Assembly: GCA_021780095.1 (NCBI GenBank)
Contig: JAJXZK010000276.1
Location: forward strand, 1 to 23,155
DNA length: 23,155 nucleotides
Origin: Acidobacteriota bacterium
GTDB lineage: Bacteria; Acidobacteriota; Terriglobia; Terriglobales; Acidobacteriaceae
Direction: 5' to 3'
Position 1 is the first letter of the stretch; every line of letters starts with the position of its first letter. The notes beneath the pieces were generated by a model. That model saw nothing but the letters and a program-made list of their open reading frames with translations. It had not been told where the DNA came from and did not search any database. Shown here piece by piece: positions 13,595 to 22,181 of the stretch. Position numbers and translations under genes: made by a program.

Positions 13595-15823
13595 GTGACT
13601 ATGTCGAAGCGTGTATCGTTGCTGCTCGTTGGTTGTTGCCTGTCTGCCCTGCCGGTGACGGCACAAGTTGTGAAGGTGGATATAACGCCCGCCCATGCCA
13701 CCAACCACTTTGTTCCGAAGCAGACGCTGGGCGCCGGTATCGATCGCATTCAAACGGTAGCCATTGATAAGTTGATGAACAAGACGATTCTGGATCGAGT
13801 GTTCACCGCAGGCTGGCAGCCTGTGACCTATCGACAGAATACCGAGCTTGCCATCGAGGCCTGGCACTGGAATCCTGACGGCACGTGGAGTAACCCGAAA
13901 GATCAAGAGGGATATTTCACGGGGTCAGCCGCCCCGACAGGTTTCATTCGACACTCGTTCGGATATGCGTTGCCGCATCGCGGGATTACGCGGGACGGAG
14001 GTTCAGTTACCGGCTATTCGCGATTGACGGATGGCGATATCTCGACATATTGGAAAAGTAATCCCTACCTCACGAGTCGATTTACGGGTGAAGCCGATGC
14101 ACTCCATCCCCAATGGGTGATGATGGATCTTAGCAGCGTGCAGTTCATCGACAGCATCAAGATCGCCTGGACGAATCCTTACGCAACCCAATACACGGTT
14201 CAGTATTGGACTGGAACCATTCCATATGACAGTCCACTCGACTTTCCGACCAGCGGAGTCTGGCAAACATTTCCGCACGGCGTAATCAGCGCGGGAAAAG
14301 GCGGAGTCGAAACACTCCACCTCTCCGAACAACTGATTCCCGCACGATATCTGCGGATCGTGATGATGCGTTCTTCCAATACATGCGATACGCATGGCTC
14401 CTCCGACCCGCGCAATTGCGTTGGATATGCGATCGACGAGCTTTATGCAGGAACAACGAGTGCCGACGGAAAGTTTCATGACGTGGTACGCCACACGGCG
14501 GATCAAGAACAGACGGTCACCGAGGCTTCCTCCGTGGATTCGTGGCACACGGCAAAAGATATGTTGACAACCAAAGAATCTCAGATGGGATTCGATTTGT
14601 TCTATACCAGCGGCGCCACCCAGGGCTTGCCGGCCATTATTCCCATCGCACTGATCTATGACAATCCAGACAACGCGGCCGCTGAAATTAAATACCTTGA
14701 GGCCCGTCACTATCCCATCTCCTATGTGGAAATGGGAGAGGAGGCGGATGGGCAATACATCCCGCCAGAAGATGTTGCGGCTTTGTACATTCAATTTGCG
14801 ATTGCGATTCACCGCGTCGATCCCAACATAAAGCTCGGTGGTCCTTCTTTTGAAGGTGTGAATCGCGACATCCTGTACTGGCCCAACGCAGACGGAAAGG
14901 CTTCGTGGCTCGGGCGATTTCTAGATTATTTGCGGCAACACGGGCATTTGCAAGACCTGGCGTTCTTTTCCTTTGAGCATTATCCCCTGGGTCCCTGCGA
15001 GATTGCATGGAGCAGTTTGTACGATGAGCCGCAGTTAGTCGCCAATATTATGCAGACCTGGCGCAACGATGGGCTTCCAGCCAATGTTCCCATGCTGATT
15101 ACGGAGTCAAATCTCTCCTCCGCTGCATCCGAAAATTACATGGATATCTTCGGCGGCATCTGGCTTGCCGACTATGTTGGCTCTTTTTTGAATGCGGGAG
15201 GAAAAGGTCTCTACTACTTCCACTATCTGCCCTTGCAAATGGAGAACGGCTGCAACAACTCTCCGGGAACGTTTGGTATGTTTACGGTGAATGCGGACTA
15301 CCAAATTCAGCAGCCGCTGTCGCAGTACTTTGCCAGCCGCATGGTCAATTTTGAGTGGCTGCAACACGATGGCGGGGAACATACAATCTATCCCGCGACC
15401 GGAACCTATGACGACGGCGCGCACCACACGATGGTCACCGCATACTCTGTGTTGCGGCCGGATCGTGAATGGTCAGTGATGTTAGTGAATCGCGATCAGG
15501 AGCAGGCGCACAAGGTACAGGTTGTGTTCGATAATTCGCAAGATAAAACTACCAAATATTTTTCCGGAGATGTTGCTGTTTCTATTTTTGGAAGCCAGCA
15601 ATATAAGTGGCATCCGGCATTTCGACACGCCGATACCTCACACATTCCGGAAGCTCTGGATAAGATTCCCCTGTTATACACGGATGGCTACGCAGATCCA
15701 GACGGACCGATTCAGGCGTCGACAGTGCGCGGCGATAAGTCAACCGAGTACGAGATACCCCCAGCTTCGATCGTTGTATTACGAGGCAATCTGGAAATAA
15801 ACGGTACGATCAGCTCCCAATAG
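13595..15823 (+). CDS. Secreted discoidin-domain glycoside hydrolase, clan-A-like
   Basis: The 742-residue protein starts with a signal peptide (VSLLLVGCCLSALPVTAQ, cleavage near 24). Residues about 145-290 look like a discoidin (F5/8 type C) sugar-binding domain: TDGDISTYWKS, WVMMDLSSVQFIDSIKIAW and ARYLRIVMM. The rest resembles a (beta/alpha)8 clan-A glycosidase such as GH39/GH51/GH30. YVEMGEEADG places the acid/base at Glu382 or 383, KLGGPSFEG follows, and LITESNLSS holds the probable nucleophile Glu504. A beta-rich tail (about 600-735) follows. The discoidin domain interrupts the N-terminal part rather than being appended. I cannot assign a known family or substrate. GGAGG at 13584-13588 is six bases before the GTG at 13595 and twelve before an in-frame ATG at 13601; GTG fits spacing better. 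Confidence 0.75.
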   Translation: MTMSKRVSLLLVGCCLSALPVTAQVVKVDITPAHATNHFVPKQTLGAGIDRIQTVAIDKLMNKTILDRVFTAGWQPVTYRQNTELAIEAWHWNPDGTWSNPKDQEGYFTGSAAPTGFIRHSFGYALPHRGITRDGGSVTGYSRLTDGDISTYWKSNPYLTSRFTGEADALHPQWVMMDLSSVQFIDSIKIAWTNPYATQYTVQYWTGTIPYDSPLDFPTSGVWQTFPHGVISAGKGGVETLHLSEQLIPARYLRIVMMRSSNTCDTHGSSDPRNCVGYAIDELYAGTTSADGKFHDVVRHTADQEQTVTEASSVDSWHTAKDMLTTKESQMGFDLFYTSGATQGLPAIIPIALIYDNPDNAAAEIKYLEARHYPISYVEMGEEADGQYIPPEDVAALYIQFAIAIHRVDPNIKLGGPSFEGVNRDILYWPNADGKASWLGRFLDYLRQHGHLQDLAFFSFEHYPLGPCEIAWSSLYDEPQLVANIMQTWRNDGLPANVPMLITESNLSSAASENYMDIFGGIWLADYVGSFLNAGGKGLYYFHYLPLQMENGCNNSPGTFGMFTVNADYQIQQPLSQYFASRMVNFEWLQHDGGEHTIYPATGTYDDGAHHTMVTAYSVLRPDREWSVMLVNRDQEQAHKVQVVFDNSQDKTTKYFSGDVAVSIFGSQQYKWHPAFRHADTSHIPEALDKIPLLYTDGYADPDGPIQASTVRGDKSTEYEIPPASIVVLRGNLEINGTISSQ

Positions 15824-15969
15824 CGGACCGTTCTGAAGAACCAAATCATCGACCTGCACCGGCCGCTGTTATCGAGCAAATGATACTGGGCAACACTGCG
15901 TCCCGGAACCTCCAGCTATCGTATTTTTGCAAAACAAATGATCAATCGACCCGCGGCCTCTGGGCTGCA

Positions 15970-15985
15970 GCCGGAGCTTTCCGGC
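15970..15985. terminator. Weak hairpin between convergent genes
   Basis: GCCGGA (15970-15975) and TCCGGC (15980-15985) form a perfect 6-bp stem with a four-base loop in the 210-base gap between the converging discoidin and FUSC genes. No T-run follows on either strand, so termination activity is doubtful. I found no better terminator here. Confidence 0.2.
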
Positions 15986-16033
15986 GCCATCTGCAACGGG
16001 AGCAAGATAAGGCGACAGAGAACCGGTGACCTT

Positions 16034-16543
16034 CTACGCCTGTTTTCGACGGACTTTGTTGCTCACGTAGGTCCACAAGACCGCAACCAACAGCGATATC
16101 ACAATTCCGAAGGAGACTTCCAGAAATCGCTGCAGGGCGATCTGCCATAGTGGGCCTGGGTAGGGAATCAGGACAATGATAGCGACAGTGACGCCGCCTA
16201 GACGGCCTGCATTTTTGTATTTGAGCGCGGTGCATAACACCATCACTATCAGTACGCCCACGGCGAATATAAGGATGGAGTCATGCCAGACCTGCGAGAC
16301 CACCCAGCCGACCACCGCACCCATGGCCGTTCCTGCAAGGCGGTCGCGAGAAGCCATGACGGTGGCGCCGACTTCCGACTGCATGACTACGATTGCGCTG
16401 ATGGCAGCCCAGTAACCGCTGGGCAATTGAAGCATGCCTGTGATCCAGTAGGCCAAGGCTGCAGCCAGAGCTGTCCGTATTCCTTGCTGGATACTCAGGC
16501 GGTCGTAGTCTGCGGCGGGGGCCGTCCAAGCGGTGTCGGTCAT
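16034..16543 (-). CDS. FUSC / aromatic acid exporter-like membrane protein
   Basis: The 169-residue product has about four to five membrane segments and resembles the N-terminal membrane half of FUSC/ArAE-type proteins. Typical features are an early amphipathic QQGIRTALAAALAYWI, then LPSGYWAAISAIVVMQ, and then RLAGTAMGAVVGWVV. Members of this group export aromatic acids or are of unknown role. The C-terminus is a basic cytosolic tail (NKVRRKQA), and no soluble domain follows, so this is a short version. No good ribosome site is seen at the ATG at 16543. It lies 70 bases downstream of the amino acid permease gene on the same strand and may be read through from it. Confidence 0.75.
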   Translation of the reverse strand: MTDTAWTAPAADYDRLSIQQGIRTALAAALAYWITGMLQLPSGYWAAISAIVVMQSEVGATVMASRDRLAGTAMGAVVGWVVSQVWHDSILIFAVGVLIVMVLCTALKYKNAGRLGGVTVAIIVLIPYPGPLWQIALQRFLEVSFGIVISLLVAVLWTYVSNKVRRKQA

Positions 16544-16613
16544 GCAAGGAATTCTACACAGATGGCCAACAACCAGCCCAACTGGACCGACGGAAACAGG
16601 CGCGCCACGCGAC

Positions 16614-18143
16614 TTACTTCCGTTCAGTGCCTAATGCCTTTTGCACCTTGCTGTGCTTCACACTGTAGGTGAAGTAGATCATCAAGCCGACCAGCAGCCA
16701 TGCGATGACGACTTCTTTCGTCAGTGCCGGAAGCGTCCATACCAGGTAGAGAGCGGTTACGATGCCACAGATAGGCACCAGTGGTACCCATGGAGTTTTG
16801 AAAGGGCGCGGAAGATCGGGCATGCGTCGCCGGAGAATCCAAACGCCGGCGCAGACGATGGCGAAGGCCAGCAGTGTTCCCATATTCACCAACTCCGCCA
16901 GCTTGCCGATGGGTAGCAGAGCGGGCAAGAAAGCCACAATGACGCCGACGACAATGTTTGAAATGTACGGGGTCCTGAATCGTGGGTGAATCTTGCCGGC
17001 CCACTTCCACAGAAGTCCATCGCGGGACATGGAAAAGAAAATCCGGCTTTGCGCCAGCAACATGACCAGCATTACGGTGGCGAGTCCAAACACGGCTCCC
17101 ACTTTCACCAGGATGCTTCCCCATTCGATTCCAGTCACGTCGATAGCGACCGCCATGGGGTCGGCCACGTTCAATGATTTATAACTCACCATACCCGTCA
17201 TTACGCCGGAGACGAGAATGTAAAGCAGGGTGCAAATCACCAACGTGCCCAGAATTCCGATCGGCATATCGCGCTGCGGATTCTTCGCTTCCTGCGCCGC
17301 CGTGGACACGGCATCGAAGCCGATATAGGCAAAGAAAATGGACGCGGCTCCAGCCGTGATGCCGCCGATTCCGAAGCGTCCCGGACCTTGCGAGGGTGGG
17401 ATATACGGATGCCAGTTCAACTTGGCCAGATGGGGATGATGCAACAGAAATCCTGCGCCGATCACGAGAAAGACGCCGACCGCAGCCAATTTGATTAGAA
17501 CCATGGCCGTGTTCAGGTTAGCCGATTCCTCAATCCCCACGACCAGGATCAGGGTGACAACCAGAATGGCAAGAAAGGCGACCAGATTGAAGGCCCCGGT
17601 GACATGCTGCATACCCATGGTGTTGATGCCCATGGGCAGCGATCCCATCGGTAGCCAGTGGTCTTTGTACAAGTACAAAATATCGCCAGGCGTCGTCGTC
17701 AGCTGCGGCGGAATATAGATATGAAAATCCTGCAGTAAGCTGACCAGATACCCGCTCCATCCGGAACCCACGGAAGCCGCGCCGAATGCATATTCCAGCA
17801 CCAGGTCCCAACCGATCATCCACGCAACAAATTCGCCCAGCGTCGCATATCCGTAGGTATAGGCTGAGCCGGCAATGGGGATCAAGGCCGCAAACTCGGC
17901 GTAACAAAGACCGGCAAATGCGCACGTGATGCCAGCCACAATGAAACTGAGTGTGACGGCGGGGCCTGCGTGAATCGCTGCCGCCTGGCCCGTCAAGACA
18001 AAGATGCCTGCGCCGATGACAGCGCCAATACCAAGCGTGATCAGGTTCAGGGGACCCAGCGCCCGCTTCAGTTCGTGTTCGCCTTCTTTGTGCGCCTCTG
18101 AAAGAAGCGCAGACATAGGCTTGATTGCCCCGAGTTTTACCAT
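16614..18143 (-). CDS. APC-family amino acid permease (cationic amino acid transporter type)
   Basis: The 509-residue inner-membrane protein has about 12-14 hydrophobic helices and the APC-superfamily landmarks. TM1 is LGIGAVIGAGIFVLTG (37-52), with the unwound substrate-binding GxGAGIF. TM2 and TM3 carry YAEFAALIPIAGSAYTY. YIGFDAVSTAAQEAKNP (273-289) is the conserved TM6-7 region of the CAT/YfnA subgroup. Uptake or exchange of an amino acid is likely; the substrate cannot be read from sequence. GGGAG lies 12 bases before the ATG at 18143, rather far; an internal Met at residue 10 has no better site. A promoter candidate lies at 18167-18195. Confidence 0.92.
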   Translation of the reverse strand: MVKLGAIKPMSALLSEAHKEGEHELKRALGPLNLITLGIGAVIGAGIFVLTGQAAAIHAGPAVTLSFIVAGITCAFAGLCYAEFAALIPIAGSAYTYGYATLGEFVAWMIGWDLVLEYAFGAASVGSGWSGYLVSLLQDFHIYIPPQLTTTPGDILYLYKDHWLPMGSLPMGINTMGMQHVTGAFNLVAFLAILVVTLILVVGIEESANLNTAMVLIKLAAVGVFLVIGAGFLLHHPHLAKLNWHPYIPPSQGPGRFGIGGITAGAASIFFAYIGFDAVSTAAQEAKNPQRDMPIGILGTLVICTLLYILVSGVMTGMVSYKSLNVADPMAVAIDVTGIEWGSILVKVGAVFGLATVMLVMLLAQSRIFFSMSRDGLLWKWAGKIHPRFRTPYISNIVVGVIVAFLPALLPIGKLAELVNMGTLLAFAIVCAGVWILRRRMPDLPRPFKTPWVPLVPICGIVTALYLVWTLPALTKEVVIAWLLVGLMIYFTYSVKHSKVQKALGTERK

Positions 18144-18166
18144 ATTGAGAGGTTTCTCCCAGTATC

Positions 18167-18195
18167 TCTATACAGTCCGAATGAAGGTCGGTCTA
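18167..18195 (-). promoter_or_regulatory. Candidate promoter of the permease gene
   Basis: On the minus strand TAGACC (18190-18195) and TATAGA (18167-18172) are separated by exactly 17 bases; each matches its consensus at four or more positions. Transcription would begin about 15 bases before the permease ATG at 18143, giving a very short leader. It separates the permease from the upstream acc-thiE genes. Confidence 0.4.
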
Positions 18196-18257
18196 GACAG
18201 CAACATTTGCGTAGCTCGATACTACCGTAAGCAGCGATTTCCTAGCAGAAAACGACC

Positions 18258-18911
18258 TTAAGCCTTAGTAAGTACCGCGAGAAATTCCTCGATGATTTGC
18301 CGGGCGGTTTTGCCATGCGCATTTCCATTGTTATCATCCGGTAACAAGTCTGAAATCACAGCCAGAGAATCCGCACCCGCGTCGATCACGCTGCTGCAAT
18401 TTCGCCTTGTAATTCCGCCAATCGCGACTAGCGGCTTAGCGGTAAGAGCACGTGCGGCCCTCAATCCAGCAAGCCCCACCGTCGAATCGGGATTGATTTT
18501 GGATGCGGTCGGAAAAATCGGACCATACGCAATGTAATCGCAACTTGTCTTGTCGGCTTCCATCACTTGTTCTGCGGAGTTTGTGGACACGCCAATCCAC
18601 GGAGTTGTGCCGATAATGCTGCGCGCGTCTTCTGCCGATACATCTTCCTGGCCAACATGGACGCCATCAAAACGGGCGAGCAGCGCCAGATCCGGCCGAT
18701 CATTGAAGATCAGGCGCGCCCCGCTGTTTGTCGGGAATATCTCGCGTATCCGCGCGGCATCGCGCAGCATCTTCCGCGCGCTCCCCCGCTTGTTGCGGTA
18801 CTGCACCAGCGTCACTCCGGCGGCTTGCCAGACGGTGGCAATAGATGACAAGTCCAGCGAGCGAGCAGTCAGCAAGTCGATGTCCAGGATGGGGTAGAGG
18901 GGGGCTAGCAT
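18258..18911 (-). CDS. thiE: Thiamine phosphate synthase
   Basis: Joins hydroxymethylpyrimidine diphosphate and thiazole phosphate to make thiamine phosphate in the cytoplasm. The 217-residue TIM barrel shows the family signature: VQYRNK (36-41), NDRPDLAL (70-77), GVHVGQED (83-90), GVSTNS (107-112), YIAYGPIFPTASK (126-138) and VAIGGIT (162-168). Its ATG is only five bases after the accC stop, with no clear ribosome site of its own, so translation is probably coupled to accC. No other thiamine gene and no TPP riboswitch is visible. Linkage to the acc genes is unusual. Confidence 0.93.
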   Translation of the reverse strand: MLAPLYPILDIDLLTARSLDLSSIATVWQAAGVTLVQYRNKRGSARKMLRDAARIREIFPTNSGARLIFNDRPDLALLARFDGVHVGQEDVSAEDARSIIGTTPWIGVSTNSAEQVMEADKTSCDYIAYGPIFPTASKINPDSTVGLAGLRAARALTAKPLVAIGGITRRNCSSVIDAGADSLAVISDLLPDDNNGNAHGKTARQIIEEFLAVLTKA

Positions 18912-18916
18912 ATCGA

Positions 18917-20287
18917 CTACTGCAAAGATTCCTTGCGCGACTTCTCGCGCTCAAAGAAACGTTCCATGAATTTGGTATCGAATGCGCCGCTCCGGAAGTC
19001 TTCATCCGCAAAAATGCGCTGATGCAACGGAATCGTGGTGTAGATGCCCTCCACGACAAACATGCTCAGCGCGCGCTCCATACGAGCCACTGCGTCTGCG
19101 CGATCCGTTCCGTGCACAATCAGTTTCGCGATCAGCGAATCGTAATAGGGCGGTACAATTCCTTCGGCATATTGCGCGGTATCGACGCGCACACCGTTAC
19201 CACCAGGCAGATTAAATACGGTAATTTTCCCAGCCGACGGAGTGAATTTCTCTGGGTGTTCTGCATTGATGCGGCATTCAATGGCGTGACCGCGCATCTC
19301 GATGGGCTTTGTTATGATCTGGCTGAGTTTTTCTCCAGCAGCGATGCGGAATTGTGCTTTCACCAGGTCCACCCCCGTAACCAATTCGGTGACCGGATGT
19401 TCCACCTGAATTCGAGTGTTCATTTCGATGAAGTACAGCTTGCCATCTTCATCCATCAGAAATTCAACAGTGCCGGCATTCATGTATCCGATGGTTTCCA
19501 GGCATCGCTTCAGCGTGGCCCCGATCTCCTCGCGCATCTTCGGCGTAACCTGCAACGAAGGAGACTCTTCAATCAACTTCTGATGGCGCCTTTGAATGGA
19601 GCATTCTCTTTCACCAAGAGACATCACGTTTCCGTGCTCGTCCGCCAGCACCTGAAATTCAATGTGGCGTGGCCTCTCGATAAATTTCTCCATGTACAGA
19701 TCGCCGTTGCCAAACGCATTCTGCGCTTCAGTCCGAGCCGCGCGAAAAAAGTTCGGCAGTTCTTCGGCACTTCGCACAACACGCATGCCGCGGCCGCCGC
19801 CGCCCGCAGAAGCCTTCAAAATGACCGGATAGCCAATCTGCTTGGCCCAATCGAGGGCCTCTTCTTCGCTCTGGATCACGCCTTCGGAGCCAGGAAGAAT
19901 GGGAACTTTGGCCCGCTTCATGGACATGCGCGCCTTTTCTTTTTCACCCATCAGGCGCGTGACTTCCGGCGGTGGTCCAATGAATTTGATGTTGGAGGCG
20001 CGACACACTTCAGCGAAATTCGCGTTCTCGCTTAACAAGCCATAGCCGGGATGAATGGCGTCCACGTCGGTAATTTCCGCAGCGCTGATGACGGCAGGAA
20101 CGTTCAGGTAGCTGTCGGCGGAGCGCGGCGGTCCAATGCAGATCGCTTCATCGGCAAAGCGTACGTGAAGAGAATTTCGATCGGCCTCGCTGTAAATCGC
20201 GACCGTGCGAATGCCCATTTCTTTGCAGGCGCTGATGATGCGCAAAGCGATTTCGCCGCGATTGGCGATAAGAACTTTTCGGAACAT
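18917..20287 (-). CDS. accC: Biotin carboxylase subunit of acetyl-CoA carboxylase
   Basis: Carboxylates the biotin carried by AccB, using ATP and bicarbonate, in the first step of fatty acid synthesis. The 456-residue length is standard. Visible landmarks are the N-terminal [12 protein letters not shown], the ATP-binding Lys116 and Lys158, the glycine-rich loop AGGGGRGMR (161-169), HQK at 235-237, metal-binding glutamates at about 275 and 288 (EF and FIEMN), and Arg292 with Glu296 in [16 protein letters not shown] lies just before the ATG at 20287. It is 72 bases downstream of accB and five bases upstream of thiE, so accB-accC-thiE form one likely operon. Confidence 0.97.
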   Translation of the reverse strand: MFRKVLIANRGEIALRIISACKEMGIRTVAIYSEADRNSLHVRFADEAICIGPPRSADSYLNVPAVISAAEITDVDAIHPGYGLLSENANFAEVCRASNIKFIGPPPEVTRLMGEKEKARMSMKRAKVPILPGSEGVIQSEEEALDWAKQIGYPVILKASAGGGGRGMRVVRSAEELPNFFRAARTEAQNAFGNGDLYMEKFIERPRHIEFQVLADEHGNVMSLGERECSIQRRHQKLIEESPSLQVTPKMREEIGATLKRCLETIGYMNAGTVEFLMDEDGKLYFIEMNTRIQVEHPVTELVTGVDLVKAQFRIAAGEKLSQIITKPIEMRGHAIECRINAEHPEKFTPSAGKITVFNLPGGNGVRVDTAQYAEGIVPPYYDSLIAKLIVHGTDRADAVARMERALSMFVVEGIYTTIPLHQRIFADEDFRSGAFDTKFMERFFEREKSRKESLQ

Positions 20288-20359
20288 AAACCTCGACTCA
20301 GTGAAAGTGATGCACTCCGGGGGTTTTGCGAATCATAAGCCGCGCGTGCCGATCAAAGC

Positions 20360-20881
20360 TTAGCGCGGGCGAATCGCAAAAAGTGGCTGCCCGTATTCCA
20401 CGGGCTGCCCGCTCGCGACCATGCGTTTGACCACTTCGCCGGCTATATCCGATTCGATCTCATTCATCAGCTTCATCGCTTCCACGATGCACACGACCTG
20501 TCCGGACTCCACCTGGTCGCCCACCTTGATATACGGTTCGGCGCCGGGGGCAGACGCCTCGTAAAACGTCCCCACAATCGGAGACTTGACGATGTGCAGC
20601 CCATCCTCCTCACTTGCGGCGGGGGCATGGTGTGCCGCTGCCGCTCCGGCGGTTACGCTGGGAAGATGCGCGGGCGCAGCCACCGCATGAACTGGGGCTG
20701 CGGGTGCGTGCTGCAGCAGATGGCTCAGTTGGCTCAGATCCACGTTGCCTGCAGAGCGGCCCTGGCCGGCAAAGCTAAGGTGAACTTTCAAGCCGTCCTG
20801 TTCCAGCTCGAATTCGCCCACTTCCTGCTGTTTGAGAAACTCGATGAGGTCTTTCAACGATTGCAACTGTCCGGCATTCAT
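20360..20881 (-). CDS. accB: Biotin carboxyl carrier protein of acetyl-CoA carboxylase
   Basis: Carries the biotin group between AccC and the carboxyltransferase. The 173-residue form starting MNAGQLQSLKDLIEFL at 20881 matches the usual N-terminus. The frame is open to 20986, but the extra residues do not resemble the family, and AAGGAG lies 12 bases before the chosen ATG. An Ala/Pro/His-rich linker (about 65-95) separates the N-terminal helix from the biotinyl domain. The domain has VKSPIVGTFYEASAPGAEP and the biotinylation site VEAMKLMNEI, with Lys137 modified. A minus-strand -10-like TATACT lies at 20935-20940. Confidence 0.95.
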   Translation of the reverse strand: MNAGQLQSLKDLIEFLKQQEVGEFELEQDGLKVHLSFAGQGRSAGNVDLSQLSHLLQHAPAAPVHAVAAPAHLPSVTAGAAAAHHAPAASEEDGLHIVKSPIVGTFYEASAPGAEPYIKVGDQVESGQVVCIVEAMKLMNEIESDIAGEVVKRMVASGQPVEYGQPLFAIRPR

Positions 20882-20934
20882 ATGTTTCACGTGCTCCTTA
20901 ACAGGCACTCCTACAATTCTGTAGCGTCCTTGCA

Positions 20935-20940
20935 AGTATA
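20935..20940 (-). promoter_or_regulatory. Possible -10 element of the accB-accC-thiE operon
   Basis: TATACT on the minus strand matches the consensus at five of six positions and would start transcription about 47 bases before the accB ATG. The hexamer 17 bases upstream (CGACCA) is a poor -35, so this is a partial match only. Confidence 0.3.
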
Positions 20941-21019
20941 GTGGTTCCGGCGAGCCATGGTCGCGTCCAGGACTCCAAAATAGCAATGGGCGAGATCAAG
21001 ATCATGGTAGCCGCAGACT

Positions 21020-22138
21020 CTAAAGCTCAATCCAGGCTTTTGTCGCGGGAGTCAGGACCTCCGCCCCGCCTCGAGTCACCAGCACCATATCCTCGATCCG
21101 GACGCCAAAACGACCGGGCAAATAGATGCCGGGTTCAATTGTAATCACCATTCCAGCTTTCAGTTTTTGCTGCTGTTTGGCAGCGATGCGCGGACCTTCG
21201 TGAATTTCCATCCCGACACCATGGCCGGTCGAATGGGTAAAGAAATCGGCCAGTTTCGCGCGCCGAAGAACGCTACGCGCGGCTTCGTCGACCTCGCCAC
21301 ATTGCACCCCAGGCCTCACGGCGGCAATCGCGGCGAGCTGCGCTTCCAGAACCGCTTCATAGGCGTCGCGCTCTGCGGCCGTTGCCGGTCCCAGGTGTAC
21401 AGTGCGTGTCATGTCGGAACAGTATCCGTGCAGCAACACACCAAAGTCGAGCACGACAAATCCCCGCCGAGACATCCGCTGCTCCGTCGCATGCCCGTGG
21501 GGTAACGCAGAACGCGCGCCGCTGGCGACAATGGTTTCGAACGACATGCCCTCTGCACCTGCCATGCGTGCCGCAAACTCGAGATGTGCCGCGACCTCAA
21601 CTTCACGCTTGCCGGGTTCAATTTGCGTCAGCAAATGTTCGAAAAGCCGGCAGCCTAGCAAGGCTGCTCCCCGAAGTCGTCCAATTTCCTCGGCGTCCTT
21701 GATCTGGCGGAGCTCGGCGTTCAAAGGCGGCACGGGTTGGAAGAAGCTTCGCCGCAGTTTGGAAGGAATCCATGGACGCATCGCGTCCACTGTGGCGACC
21801 GTGGTGTGCTCACCATCAATCGCGCAGTGGCGTACGCCAGCTGCGATCATCGAGGCGCAGGCCTCCCGCAGGATCGGGCCCTGCGCGATCACCACGCCCG
21901 CATGTTTGGTTTCCTGCTTGGCTTGTTGAATGTAGCGTCCGTCGGTAAAGAGCACCGGTTTGCGAACCAGCGAATGTCGCCGCTTCCCGCCGGGGTGCTG
22001 CAAGGGTAAGACTACCGCTGCGTTCGACCCCATAAAGCCAGTCAGATATCGCACGTCGATAGGATGGGTAATCAGCATCGAATCCGCGTCTGATCCAGTG
22101 GACTGCAGCGCGGCAGAGAGTCTTTTCAGGCGAACCAT
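21020..22138 (-). CDS. M24-family Xaa-Pro aminopeptidase
   Basis: Cytoplasmic two-metal peptidase that removes an N-terminal residue before proline. The 372-residue protein has a creatinase-like N-terminal domain (1-125: MLITHPIDVRYLTGFMGSNA) and a pita-bread C-terminal domain. All five metal ligands are visible: Asp231 (VLDFGV), Asp242 (CSDMTRT), His306 (GHGVGMEIHE), Glu335 (IEPGIY) and Glu349 (RIEDMVL). The length fits PepP/YpdF/PepQ-like enzymes of about 350-370 residues. No strong ribosome site precedes the ATG at 22138. It lies 138 bases upstream of accB on the same strand and 43 bases downstream of the GH5-like gene. In many bacteria such a gene sits beside efp and accBC; here efp is absent. 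Confidence 0.93.
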   Translation of the reverse strand: MVRLKRLSAALQSTGSDADSMLITHPIDVRYLTGFMGSNAAVVLPLQHPGGKRRHSLVRKPVLFTDGRYIQQAKQETKHAGVVIAQGPILREACASMIAAGVRHCAIDGEHTTVATVDAMRPWIPSKLRRSFFQPVPPLNAELRQIKDAEEIGRLRGAALLGCRLFEHLLTQIEPGKREVEVAAHLEFAARMAGAEGMSFETIVASGARSALPHGHATEQRMSRRGFVVLDFGVLLHGYCSDMTRTVHLGPATAAERDAYEAVLEAQLAAIAAVRPGVQCGEVDEAARSVLRRAKLADFFTHSTGHGVGMEIHEGPRIAAKQQQKLKAGMVITIEPGIYLPGRFGVRIEDMVLVTRGGAEVLTPATKAWIEL

Positions 22139-22181
22139 ACGTTTTGGTTATAGCATCCGGCAGCGTTGCACTTGCAGAAAG

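Noticed and set aside
15824..16033. GTTC-TGAA-GAAC and TTTTGCAAAA motifs after the discoidin gene as a terminator
   Set aside because: Stems are too short and no T-run follows either of them.
18845..20035. 396-codon plus-strand open frame opposite accC
   Set aside because: It is the antisense shadow of accC, which has full family motifs; the plus-strand translation has no recognisable domain and no proper start.
20882..20986. N-terminal 35-residue extension of AccB
   Set aside because: It does not resemble AccB proteins, and the ATG at 20881 gives the typical N-terminus.
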